The notes below the pieces were generated by a model, which was not told where the DNA came from, did not search any database, and saw nothing but the letters and a program-made list of their open reading frames with translations. From Tropicimonas marinistellae (GTDB taxonomy: Bacteria > Pseudomonadota > Alphaproteobacteria > Rhodobacterales > Rhodobacteraceae), in contig NZ_LNCI01000005.1 in the NCBI RefSeq assembly GCF_001509585.1, positions 406,382 to 470,381 of the forward strand: a DNA stretch of 64,000 nt. Reading direction: 5' to 3'. Below are positions 17,231 through 27,000 of this stretch, one piece after another; the first letter of the stretch is position 1, and each line of letters begins with the position of its first letter. The translations under genes were made by a program, and so were the position numbers.

Positions 17231-19021
17231 TTACGGCGCTGCGGCCGGCACTGCGGCGCGCACGTCTGTCTGAAGACAGTTCGGCTGCACGTTGGGGGTG
17301 CGGAAATCCACCTCGAACTGGATCGGCGGCGTGTCGGAATGCGCCAACCGTTCCAGCAATTGCCGATCCACCTCCCCCTTGTCGTCCATGATCATCCGGG
17401 CAATCGCGAGTTTCTTGACGGTCATGTTCTCGTCGGCGTTGATCAGCCCCTGCAACACGTCGCGCGAGCGCAGCCCGGTGCGGCCGACACTGCGGTCGAA
17501 CCCGTCCAGGATCGCGGTTTTCGCGGCATTGGTCAGCGGCCCATCGTCGGCAAGCAACGTGTTGTACTGTGTCAGAAACCCCGTGAGCTGCCCCTCTTCG
17601 GCCGCCCGCAAGGCATCCACGCCGGCCTCTGTGGGCGGCGACTGAAAACGCGAGATCAGCCGGTCGCGGTCCACGCTGTAAACCGCCTCCGGCATCAGGT
17701 CCGACCATTCGGGAGCCGTATTCGCCGCAGGTGGCGCCTTCACCCGCAGCGGGCCGGAAACCAGATCCTTGTCCGTATCCAGCATCTCCTTCCAGGTGCG
17801 CCGCAGGTCGCTGCCGGTCTGCCGCAGCATCTCGGACCTCGGGCCGACCAGATCGGAAGCACGCGAATAGGATTTCACCTGCACGAACCGCGCCAGGAAG
17901 CCACCGCCCGGCTTGTCGAACATCTCCACCATGTCGGGCCCGGCGCCGCCCGGGAAGGTGAACTGGATGATCTTGCGGATCGGTGAGCCGGCATCGCTGC
18001 CCGGATTGATCGTGCGATCCAGGATGATGGCCAATTCGAACACGTAGCCATGGGTGTTCTTGCCGCCCGCTCCGACGATGGCCAACTTGATCAGTTCCTG
18101 CTGGCCTTCCACGATTGCCGACGACAGATCGTTCATGTTGACCAGCCCATTGGCGCGCGCCACGACGTTCAGCACCTCGTAACCGTCCAGTACCCGGTGC
18201 ATGAATTCGTCGGGGTGGAGCACCCGACCGCCGGTCATATGGGCGACGGTCGTGCTTCCGAACAGGGTGATGTCGTTCGGGGTGAGCCCGCCATCGGTCG
18301 TCAACGGGTTATAGCGACCGGCGAAATACTCCATGTATTCCTTCACCGCGAGTTGCGTATCGGCGAGGCTTGGCGGGTCGGTCATGCCGCGCGCGTGGTA
18401 GAGGCGTTCGACCATCTCGTCGCGCCGCGTCGCGTCTTTGACAATGCCCACGAGATCGGCAACTGCCGTTGCGCCCGGCACGGTCTCCGGACGCGGACGC
18501 ACCCGCCAACCGCTCGACCCCTGGCCGGTGACGTATTTCCGCGACTGTCGCAGGTCGGCCGGACCGAGCAGCGCATCCAGCATGGCGCGGTGGCGATAGC
18601 CCTCGCGCGTGGAGACATGGTTGCGCACCCAGTTTTCGGGCGATCCGTCCAGGGTGCCGCCATCGATGGCCTGCTTGTTGTCACTGACCCAGCGTTTATA
18701 GACCCTGTCGATCTCCGGAATGATGAAGCCGTCTCCACCGGGCTTGGCAATGTCGTCAATCGACAGGAAGGCCGCGTCGTCGGCACCGCCCCCGGCATTG
18801 CGAAATCGGAGCACCTGCCGCGCAATATCCTCGACGTCCGTTCCAAGATCACCGAAATGGTCCGCGACCAGCCGCCGAACCGCCGCCGGATCGTCACCGG
18901 CCGCCTCCAGTTCGGTCAGGAACGCCTTCACCCGCTGAGGCGTCACCGCCCCTTCCGGCGTCGAAATCAGGTGCCGCAGCAGCGGTGCGAGCACGTCGTT
19001 TATGTCGAAGAGCGCCCGCAT
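17231..19021 (-). CDS. Uncharacterised protein with a PD-(D/E)XK nuclease-like motif
   Basis: This soluble protein has 596 residues and no signal peptide. Most of it matches nothing I recognise. Between about 325 and 385 there is a constellation typical of PD-(D/E)XK nucleases: a helix with Glu329 in GYVFELAII, Asp363 at the start of a strand in GPDMVEMFD, and Gln381-x-Lys383 in RFVQVKSY. The spacing Asp-17-Gln-x-Lys is within the range of this fold, and the QVK form occurs in several toxin and repair nucleases. The start overlaps the stop of the preceding gene as TGATG. That preceding protein ends in a pre-toxin-like segment. Nuclease activity is an inference from four residues and their context. 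Confidence 0.7.
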   Translation of the reverse strand: MRALFDINDVLAPLLRHLISTPEGAVTPQRVKAFLTELEAAGDDPAAVRRLVADHFGDLGTDVEDIARQVLRFRNAGGGADDAAFLSIDDIAKPGGDGFIIPEIDRVYKRWVSDNKQAIDGGTLDGSPENWVRNHVSTREGYRHRAMLDALLGPADLRQSRKYVTGQGSSGWRVRPRPETVPGATAVADLVGIVKDATRRDEMVERLYHARGMTDPPSLADTQLAVKEYMEYFAGRYNPLTTDGGLTPNDITLFGSTTVAHMTGGRVLHPDEFMHRVLDGYEVLNVVARANGLVNMNDLSSAIVEGQQELIKLAIVGAGGKNTHGYVFELAIILDRTINPGSDAGSPIRKIIQFTFPGGAGPDMVEMFDKPGGGFLARFVQVKSYSRASDLVGPRSEMLRQTGSDLRRTWKEMLDTDKDLVSGPLRVKAPPAANTAPEWSDLMPEAVYSVDRDRLISRFQSPPTEAGVDALRAAEEGQLTGFLTQYNTLLADDGPLTNAAKTAILDGFDRSVGRTGLRSRDVLQGLINADENMTVKKLAIARMIMDDKGEVDRQLLERLAHSDTPPIQFEVDFRTPNVQPNCLQTDVRAAVPAAAP

Positions 19022-22000
19022 CAGTCGAGGTCCAGATCCAGCAAGAATATCGCGATCTCATCGAGCCAGTCTTCCGCGCCGATATCCGGCAGCCCCTGGA
19101 AGAAACCGCGCAGCGCCCGGGAGGAGACAATGGGCAGCATGACCGCACCGAACATGATGAGCTGCTCGAACCGGGAGACGGGCTTGCCCCATTTGTCCTG
19201 CCCGGTGCAAACGGCAATCAGCAGATCCTCAATGTCGAGAATGTCGCCCACGACGGGAATGAAGCCGAGCGCCATGTCGATCACGAATTGCGCCATTTCC
19301 ACGTTGGCGTCGTATTGCGCCTGCTCGATGGGCACGTTGGTGCGCATCAGGTGCCCGGTGCCGGTGCCGCGCCCGGTGCGCGGTACGGTCTGGGTTGGCG
19401 CGTCGGCATTGGCAAGCGTACTGCCGAGGTCCGGGATCGCGTCGAAATCCCGGTCTGCGTCCGTGTAGGTGATCCGGTTGTTCGCATCCGGCGCGGGCGG
19501 CGACCCGGTTCCGGAATAGGTGCGCCAGATGTGGTAGTCGAAGGTCGTTTCGACCTCCTCGAGCTGGAAGTGGTCCCACAGCGCTTCCCAAATCGGATCG
19601 GCGATGTTGTTGTCCTTGATGCCGATCTCAACCGAGGGCGTTGCATGGATAATCAGCGCAAACTGGATCAGGCTGAGATCGTCGCGCCCGATAACGAAAT
19701 CCCGGAACCGTCCCAGCACAAAGTGCTGCAGCAGGACTTCCGAGAAATCGGTTCGGTTGATCCCGTGATGCACCTTGTAGCGGACGTCGAAGGCGAACCG
19801 ATCATGCGCAGACCGTTTCGAACAGGTGATCCGCACGGTCGCCTCCCCCTTCACCCCACCCCACAGGCGCGGGCGGCGGTCTTCCGGCGCGGCGTTGGGC
19901 GTGGTGGCATCCTGCAGTTTGTATACGACCTCCACCCCCCAGTGCCCCGTGGGCCCGGGATCACGAAAGGGCTTCACCGTGACGAAAGGCATGTCGTCCC
20001 GGCGGATCGCGTTGCGCTCGCGGAAGTCTTCGAGTTGGGGTGTGGGAAACTCGAAGGGCGCGCCCTGATTGGCCTGCGGACCTTGTGGAAAAGGCGCCCC
20101 GTTTGGCCATTCCCCATAGGCGTATTCCGTGCCACCCGGCAACTGAACATCGATCGCGTTCTGCGTGGCCCCGCCGCTTCCCGGTTCGTCTTGCAGCAGC
20201 GTGATTGCCGACCCACTGCCACCTGCACCATGCGGGTCGCTTTCGCGGCGTCCGGATCCGGGCGACACCCAGGCGTACCCTTCGAACGGCGCCGCGGCGG
20301 TGCCGCTCGTTCCGTCGTCGAGGGGACGGACATCGTCGTAGAGCGAAATCGTGTAGGGCGCCTCCAGCAACTTGGTGTTGATCGGCGTGCCAAGGGGCGG
20401 GACCTGGGCCGGGGTCACGGTGCGATAGAGCTCCACCCGACACGTCGAGGGAAAGTCGGCGCGATAGGTCACCGACACGCCCGGGCCGGCAACAACGATC
20501 ACCTGGTCCTTGCCTTCGTCTATCACCTCCAGGATGCCGGGATTGACCTTTTCCAGCATCTCCTCGGTGTCGGTATCCGCGAGCGGCGGCTGAGCCGGGA
20601 TATATTGCCAGCAGACGTTCCGCTCCAACCCGATGAGATTTGCCTGGCTTCCGACCGGATGGACCATCGTCAAACGGATGTCGCTGTTGGGCGATTTCGA
20701 ATGGGTGAGACGTATCTCGGTAATGGTCCCGTCGCCGTCCTGACCGGTGATCGTGGCAACCACATGGGGCTCGTAGTCGGCTGCGCTCACAGCACCAATC
20801 TGATCGGAAACCGAGAAGATCCCGAGGTTGAACATATAGAGCAGCGCATCGACATAATTCAGCGCCCTCATGCCCCGCGTCATGGACGTCAGTTCCCCGG
20901 AGGAGAAGACGCCGGGGTGACGCCACTTGATCAGGCGCCGTAGCCCGGTTCGGAACCGTAATTGCTTCAAGCGACGCCGGTTTACCTCGTCCCAGGGGTT
21001 TGCATCGCCGGCCTGAACCGCTTCCGAGGCCTGTTCCGTCAGCAGCACGCGCAGATTGTAGCCGCGCATGCCGAGGTATCGGCGTTGCTGTGACTCCACC
21101 AGCGTTCGCTGAAGAACGTAATAAAACGGCGACGCATGCAGCACGAGATCCGGTTCCTCGGGATCGTCCTGCCACTCGCTCTCCAGCTGCGGGGACTGCC
21201 CGAGCGCAACGAGAGGATCGTAGAATGCAGGCCCCTTGCCGGACGAAACCCATTTCAGGTGGTGGGGCGTAGCGAGAATGTCTGCGACCACGCCAGCGAC
21301 CTTCTTGACGCCATCGTAGGCCCCGGGCGGGTCACCCAGCGTGTCATCGTCGGGCAGCATCGAATCCCAGGTGGCGGGGTTCAACACCCAGAGTAGGCCG
21401 GGCCAGGTCGCAGCACCGGCGCCGCCGGGGAGGGCCGCGGTTTCCTCGACAGCCTCCTCCGCCTGCTGCCAGAGCTCCGCGCCGACCCACCAGGTTATGC
21501 TGTCAAAGACGAGAATCCTGAGCACGTCGAGGCAAACCTTCGCTGCACCCGTTTCCACTCCGTGGATCACCGGCGCACCCTTTTCCGGCGATAACCGGCT
21601 ATGCACGTCGGCATAGGCAGCACCGCTTTCCAGCGCTCTCGCCAGCCCTTCGATCGCCCAGCTTCTCTGCTGGTTGATATCCGCGCTCGTGCTTCCGAGT
21701 GGCTCCTGGATATAGGAAGCCAGAAAATCCCGTTCGGTGGTCCCAGTCGTATCGACTGTGTTTGCGTGGTCCTGAAGGCCGGCATCCGATAGCGGAAGGC
21801 CGAGATCCTCGCCGTCCAGGGCGCCGACCTTCTCAAGGTAGATCCGCGCGCCAACACCCAGATTGCTGTCATTCCCGGCCACATCGCCTTCGGCAACCGC
21901 AGCCGCGGAGGTGTCGCGCGGCTCCAGCCGAACGGTGCGCTCAACAAGATCGAGATGCAGCCACCAGTCGCGGCTTTTGTGCATGACATGGTCCGGAAGC

Positions 22001-22290
22001 GCAGCAAGCGTGTATTGCGGGAAGACGATCTGGAGCGTCGGCACCCGGTAGCCAGCCAGTGTCAAAGCGGTGAGTGCAGGGCTGATGTCTTTGAGGAAGC
22101 TCGCAATATCCGACAGACGGATACCAAAGTCCTCATGGAAGAAGACTGGTTCGTCCGGAAGGGTCCTGCCCTGGCGTTCTTCGAGCGGCCCCTGGGGATG
22201 GGTGAACCCCTCGGCAGGCCGCAACTCCCCGAAAAGCGGAGAGTCGAAATCCCAATGTGCAGGGATGAAGAACTGCGGCACGGCGGTCAT
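19021..22290 (-). CDS. Giant-operon protein of 1,089 residues with a pre-toxin-like C-terminus
   Basis: I do not recognise this protein over most of its length. It starts MTAVPQFFIPAHWDFDSP and has a long mixed alpha/beta body, with no signal peptide and no export motif. Its C-terminal 90 residues stand out. A hydrophobic helix carries GFIPVVGDILD (1009-1019), followed by TGQDKWGKPVSRFE (1029-1042) and another hydrophobic helix. That order (FIPVVGD, about 12 residues, TG-x-D-x-x-G-x-x-x-S) is that of pre-toxin linker domains in polymorphic toxins, which sit directly before the toxin module. Here the protein ends instead, and the nuclease-like gene begins at the overlapping TGATG. The start ATG at 22290 overlaps the preceding stop. 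Confidence 0.7.
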   Translation of the reverse strand: MTAVPQFFIPAHWDFDSPLFGELRPAEGFTHPQGPLEERQGRTLPDEPVFFHEDFGIRLSDIASFLKDISPALTALTLAGYRVPTLQIVFPQYTLAALPDHVMHKSRDWWLHLDLVERTVRLEPRDTSAAAVAEGDVAGNDSNLGVGARIYLEKVGALDGEDLGLPLSDAGLQDHANTVDTTGTTERDFLASYIQEPLGSTSADINQQRSWAIEGLARALESGAAYADVHSRLSPEKGAPVIHGVETGAAKVCLDVLRILVFDSITWWVGAELWQQAEEAVEETAALPGGAGAATWPGLLWVLNPATWDSMLPDDDTLGDPPGAYDGVKKVAGVVADILATPHHLKWVSSGKGPAFYDPLVALGQSPQLESEWQDDPEEPDLVLHASPFYYVLQRTLVESQQRRYLGMRGYNLRVLLTEQASEAVQAGDANPWDEVNRRRLKQLRFRTGLRRLIKWRHPGVFSSGELTSMTRGMRALNYVDALLYMFNLGIFSVSDQIGAVSAADYEPHVVATITGQDGDGTITEIRLTHSKSPNSDIRLTMVHPVGSQANLIGLERNVCWQYIPAQPPLADTDTEEMLEKVNPGILEVIDEGKDQVIVVAGPGVSVTYRADFPSTCRVELYRTVTPAQVPPLGTPINTKLLEAPYTISLYDDVRPLDDGTSGTAAAPFEGYAWVSPGSGRRESDPHGAGGSGSAITLLQDEPGSGGATQNAIDVQLPGGTEYAYGEWPNGAPFPQGPQANQGAPFEFPTPQLEDFRERNAIRRDDMPFVTVKPFRDPGPTGHWGVEVVYKLQDATTPNAAPEDRRPRLWGGVKGEATVRITCSKRSAHDRFAFDVRYKVHHGINRTDFSEVLLQHFVLGRFRDFVIGRDDLSLIQFALIIHATPSVEIGIKDNNIADPIWEALWDHFQLEEVETTFDYHIWRTYSGTGSPPAPDANNRITYTDADRDFDAIPDLGSTLANADAPTQTVPRTGRGTGTGHLMRTNVPIEQAQYDANVEMAQFVIDMALGFIPVVGDILDIEDLLIAVCTGQDKWGKPVSRFEQLIMFGAVMLPIVSSRALRGFFQGLPDIGAEDWLDEIAIFLLDLDLD

Positions 22291-24026
22291 TACTTGCGCC
22301 CCCGTTCCACCACATCGGTCAGCCGTCCGGCGCTTTCCAGCCGTCCGGCGGGGCGGCGGCGGCGGGCGAGCCAGACCCGCAGCTTGCCATCGGCGCCGCG
22401 CGTGGATTGAAAAGCGCGCGTAACCTCCGTGCCGCCCGGGGCGATCTCTTCGTCCTGAACGGTGAAGGGACGATCCGGCGCGAGGATCTGCCCCTTTGCG
22501 CCCGCCAGATCGGTCTTGGCCGGGCCGAGCAGATCCCATTCTTGCAACCGTGCCCGCAAGAGCCGGCCCGTGGCCAGCGCGGACTCAATCTCCGGCACGA
22601 AGGGCACCCAGTGCGGCGGCACGCTGGCGCTGAGGAGGCGATAGACCCAGGCCTCGGCTTCCGGGTCCGGCTCGGGCATGGTGCTGTCGCCGAGATAGCT
22701 CCGGTACTGATCGCGCAGCCGCGCCCAGTGTTGCGTACGGTCCACGGGACGCCCATCGGGTCCTTCGATGACAGCCTCAACCGCCCAGGCGAGATTCGCC
22801 TGTTCGTCGCGTGAGAAGACGACACGCTCAAGCACCCGCCCCTGTTTGGTCGCCTCCACGACCCGCGGAAGATAGAGCCATGGGGTTCTTGCGCCGGTCT
22901 CCGCATTGGCGGAGACGTCTCCATCCAACTCAAAGAACCGAAATGACCGGCCGGCCCCGTCATTGGCAGCGGCCGAGGCAAGCGTGACGGTGTCGCCCCA
23001 GGTATCGTGGACCTTCATCGAGACGATCCGGTTGAGCGTACCGGCTGGCACCCGCATCGGCATCAGGAACCAATCATTGCTGAAGGCGGTGGCGAATTCG
23101 GTTACCAGCATCTGCGCCAGATCAGTGCGCCCTGCCCCGAGCCCGCCGAAATAGACCTGCCCCTCCTCGAAATCCCAGAGCGTGTCGGCGGGCATCCCGG
23201 AATACCTCACCGGCGTGGGATAGAGCGTGTGGGTGCGCCGCGCGCCGATCAGCTTTTTCGTGCCCGGCGAACCGGGGATGACATCGAAGCTGAACCAGTC
23301 GAGCCGGCCGCCGTCGTGCCTGTCCGCCGTCAGCGCAATCCTGTTCGCCCGCGCCGCGTTGTTCCGCGTTTTCAGACGGTATCGCATTGCGGAATCGTCC
23401 CATGCCCCGCCGCGCTTGGGCTCGGCAAAACGCCCCGCGTAATACGTTTGCCAGGCCTTGATCTCGGTCTCCACATCCGTCTGCGCCTTGGCTGTTACCC
23501 GGGCGATATCGGTGGCGAGGTCTTCCAGAACCTTCGACAACCGCTTGCCGTGCAGCCCGGCGAGCATCAACGCGCGCAGTTCAGGAACGTCTTTTGCATG
23601 GCGTTTCTCTGCATCGGAGAAGCCCGCCTTCTCGACCAGAAGCGTCCTCAGAGCGACGCGATCGGCGCCGTCGAAGCGACGCAGGAACTGTAGCCCCGCC
23701 CGCGCCTCCCGCAAGAGCACGGCCGGCCCGGCCGATGTGGCCATCGGTTCGGCCTGCGCCTCCAGCGGAACAGCGGTCTCAAGACGGCTCCATGCGGGCG
23801 TATCGTGGCCCGCGAAATGCGTGACCGGCACTTGCCGTCTGGTAATCTCCACCCGGGCCGGGCTGCCGGCATCGTCGCCGGTCAGCGCCCCGAACTGCCA
23901 TTGACGGGCCAGCATCCATGCCGGGTCGGCAACCCGCATTGCCAGCCCTTCCTCGATGCCATCGCCGCGAAGCGACGTCCAAATCCGCGTCCAGGCCGTG
24001 CGTTTCGCGACAAGGTCAATCGCCAT
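22290..24026 (-). CDS. Conserved unnamed protein with the D-P-x-W-x-L-A-R-Q-W-Q-F-G motif
   Basis: This soluble protein has 578 residues and no signal peptide. Near the N-terminus it carries DPAWMLARQWQFGALTGDD followed by AGSP (34-56). I remember this motif from unnamed proteins of actinobacteria, myxobacteria and cyanobacteria that sit beside other very large unnamed proteins, which suggests a conserved module. The rest is mixed alpha/beta with several aromatic-rich strands. The ATG at 24026 is preferred over an in-frame upstream start because the family begins shortly before the W-T-x-x-W helix. The start overlaps the end of the 1,726-residue gene by 11 bases, and the stop touches the next start (TAATG). 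Confidence 0.75.
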   Translation of the reverse strand: MAIDLVAKRTAWTRIWTSLRGDGIEEGLAMRVADPAWMLARQWQFGALTGDDAGSPARVEITRRQVPVTHFAGHDTPAWSRLETAVPLEAQAEPMATSAGPAVLLREARAGLQFLRRFDGADRVALRTLLVEKAGFSDAEKRHAKDVPELRALMLAGLHGKRLSKVLEDLATDIARVTAKAQTDVETEIKAWQTYYAGRFAEPKRGGAWDDSAMRYRLKTRNNAARANRIALTADRHDGGRLDWFSFDVIPGSPGTKKLIGARRTHTLYPTPVRYSGMPADTLWDFEEGQVYFGGLGAGRTDLAQMLVTEFATAFSNDWFLMPMRVPAGTLNRIVSMKVHDTWGDTVTLASAAANDGAGRSFRFFELDGDVSANAETGARTPWLYLPRVVEATKQGRVLERVVFSRDEQANLAWAVEAVIEGPDGRPVDRTQHWARLRDQYRSYLGDSTMPEPDPEAEAWVYRLLSASVPPHWVPFVPEIESALATGRLLRARLQEWDLLGPAKTDLAGAKGQILAPDRPFTVQDEEIAPGGTEVTRAFQSTRGADGKLRVWLARRRRPAGRLESAGRLTDVVERGRK

Positions 24027-27000
24027 GGTCGTTCTCCGCGTGCAGGCCCGCCCCGGCAAAGATGGCTGGCAGGATCTGGTTGAACTGGCTCATGTAGCCG
24101 CCGTCCACGGCTCGGATCCGCGCAAGGTCGAAGGCCGTTTGAACGGTTTGCAGCACGGTATCGAACGACCAGCCCTCGTCCTCGTCTCGTGGCAGCGCAA
24201 GCAGGATCGCCTGCGGCGCTTCGGCGTTGGGGCTGTCGAAATGCATCGCTGCGGCCATGTCCGTCTCCATTGCCGGCATCGCCTCCACCACGTCGGCGAG
24301 CACCAGCGCCGCAAACCCCGCGTCGGGATCGACCGCGACGGGCGGGCGTTTCTCCTCGTCATTTGCCGCCGAGTCGGGCTGTAGTTGGATTACCACCACA
24401 GATCGCGTCGGCCCTTCGCGATCCGTGACGCCTGTCTCGGCGATCCACTGCACGGCACCGCTTGGTTCGGGCCATTGAGCGACGTGTAACCCGAACCCGC
24501 CTTCTCCCGCGACCTCGGCCACGTCGAGCGCCAGTCCGAGCTGCCCAAGTGGCTCATGGGTATATCCCTGACGCTCGATCCAGGTGGATGGGGTGCCATC
24601 CAACCCGGCGAGCCGCGCGGCGCTCTTGGCGAAACTGTCGGCGTACTCCTGCAAACCCTCCCACCGCACCGGCACGACCACCGGATGCGACCGGCCAAGG
24701 ACACGGCGGATCGTGTCACGGGCCGCCTTGAGCCGGGCCTCCGGGGATGCGCTTGCGTCCGGAGTGTAGGTGCCAATCTCCGCGGCGAGCGCCCGAGCCC
24801 GCCGAAGCACACCCTTGAGGGCACGACCCAGCCCCTGCCCCTCGCCGCTTCGCGAAAGACGATGGACCGTTAGCGCCTCGCGAAAGTCGGCACGCGCCAA
24901 GTCCAGCAAGGCGTTTTCGGCTTCGGAAGGAAGCGGGTCGAAGTCGTCCGGCAAGTCGTCCGGCGCCACATCAGACCCGCCCACGGCAGCGTCCAGCACG
25001 GCCACCGCATCGGCTACACAACCTTTTACTGTCGTCGCGCGACCTTCGACGTCCCCGAGAACCATCTCGGCAGCTGCCGCCCCCGGCGGGATGTCTCGCG
25101 CATCGAAGGCGCGGGCCTGCCCCAGAACAGCCCGCCAGGCATCGAGCATTGCCTCGGCAATGCCCTCGTCCACGCCGCGCGGCAGGTTTGCCGCTTGAAG
25201 CCGTATCTCACTGGTGGCTGACAGTCTCACGGTGCCCGCGTGTGCAAGCGCGGCTCCGACCCACCCGGCGAGCCCGCCGATACCGCCTTGCGCGGTGGCA
25301 CGTAGCAAATCGGATGTGCCGAGCCCGAGCGTATCGGCGACATCCTTACGCCAGGACAATACACCACTCGCCTCTTCCTGCCCGTCGGCCGGTGAAATGG
25401 CTTGCCACTTCAGTTCCAGCGCATGGAGTGGCTTCAGTACCCGGTCCAACGCAGCGTCGAGATGGGGATCGGCCAGCATGGACAGGCTCCGCGCTTCCTC
25501 CGCCGTGTCGGCCGTGACCGGTAGCGGCAGGATCACCTGGTGCTGGAACCCGACGGCGGCCGGCCCGGTCTGCAGGACGTCGAGTTCCGGTGGCGGGGCA
25601 TCGCCCGTCTGGAGCGCCCGCAGGGTACCGCCGGCGCGCGCGACATTGCCAAGGACCAGCTGATGTACCGCCTCGGCGATCCCGGTGTCCGAGAGCGCAT
25701 CCACAGTTTCCCGCAAATTGGAGAGCGCCGTTTTCAACGGCTCTTCCCAGGCGGTGTCATAGGGCTGGCTTGCGGGCAACAGGTCTATCAGTACTTCCTT
25801 CGCCTGCTCGATCAGATCCGCCTCTCCCGTCCCCGTCACAATCAGACGGTGCAGTTCCAGCCCATCCACGGAATGCTGGGCGCGGGCGCCGCGTTGCGTT
25901 TGGCCCTCCGGCAGGGCGAGCCGCAGTGGCAGCACCCAGATCGCACCCGCTGCGCTGTCACGCAGGTCCGACTCGACCTGCTGACCGAGGATATCCGCGA
26001 GATCCTGCCCCTGTCGCAGTGCGTCCATCGCCTCCCGCGCGCGACGCACCCGGCGAGAGGAAAGGTTCACCGCAAAAGGAGAATCGGCCGCGTCCGAGCC
26101 GTAAGCGGTCCATCCCGCTCGCAGCACCGCGGCGGTCTTGGCATGGGCGATGGAGGGTGCCGGAATGAAGCCCTGGCTGCGCCCTTTCGACTGGCCGTCG
26201 AGCGCACCCAGCGCGCGGTTGAGGTTTTCCACGTAGCCATATGCGCCGATCTGCATCCCCTCCGGAACCTTGGCGCGCATCTGTTCCAGGCGGTTGTCTG
26301 ATAGCGAGGAGATCCACGCATCGAGACGCCAGCTCACCACACCGAGGGTCTGCGACATCAGCAGCCGGAGCTGTTCGGGTGCCATCTGTCGCAACCGCCC
26401 AAGCGCGGCCTTGATCTGGTTGATCTCGGTTATCCGCGACGATGCCAGCGGCTTCAGCGTGCCCTTGAGCACCGTCGCATCCCAGTTCCGGACCACCGCC
26501 TCCAGAGTCTCCGACAGTTCCAGCATCTGGACCAGCGGCGCATCCGGTTGCTGACCGGACTGGCCGGCAACGGCCGAAAGGTTGCCGGCCAATTGCGCAA
26601 CCTCGGAGGCGGTTGCGCCGCGCATCAGTCTCAGGACACCGTCGGACTCCACCGTCGCCGTCGCGCTGCGCGTGGGCGAAAAGCTGACGACCAGCGTCTC
26701 GTTGAGGTCCACCAGTTCCGGGCCGGACAGAGATTCTACCGTGTGAAACGGCACGCTGCCCTGTAAAACGGCCACCTCGTCCAACAGACTGCTCAGAAAA
26801 CCTGCCGTCCGGCTTTTTCGGGTCGCGACGCGGCGCAGTCCCGTGCGGATCAGGTGATACAGCAGCGGCTTCTCACCGTCGGGGAAGGCCGGTTCATCCG
26901 GGACCGCCTCACCTTTCGCTGTGGCTTCGGCATAGGCTTCCAGGTTCGTCAGCCAGTCGGACGGCTCTACTGTCTCCGCTCCCTTGTCCACGCGCACCAG

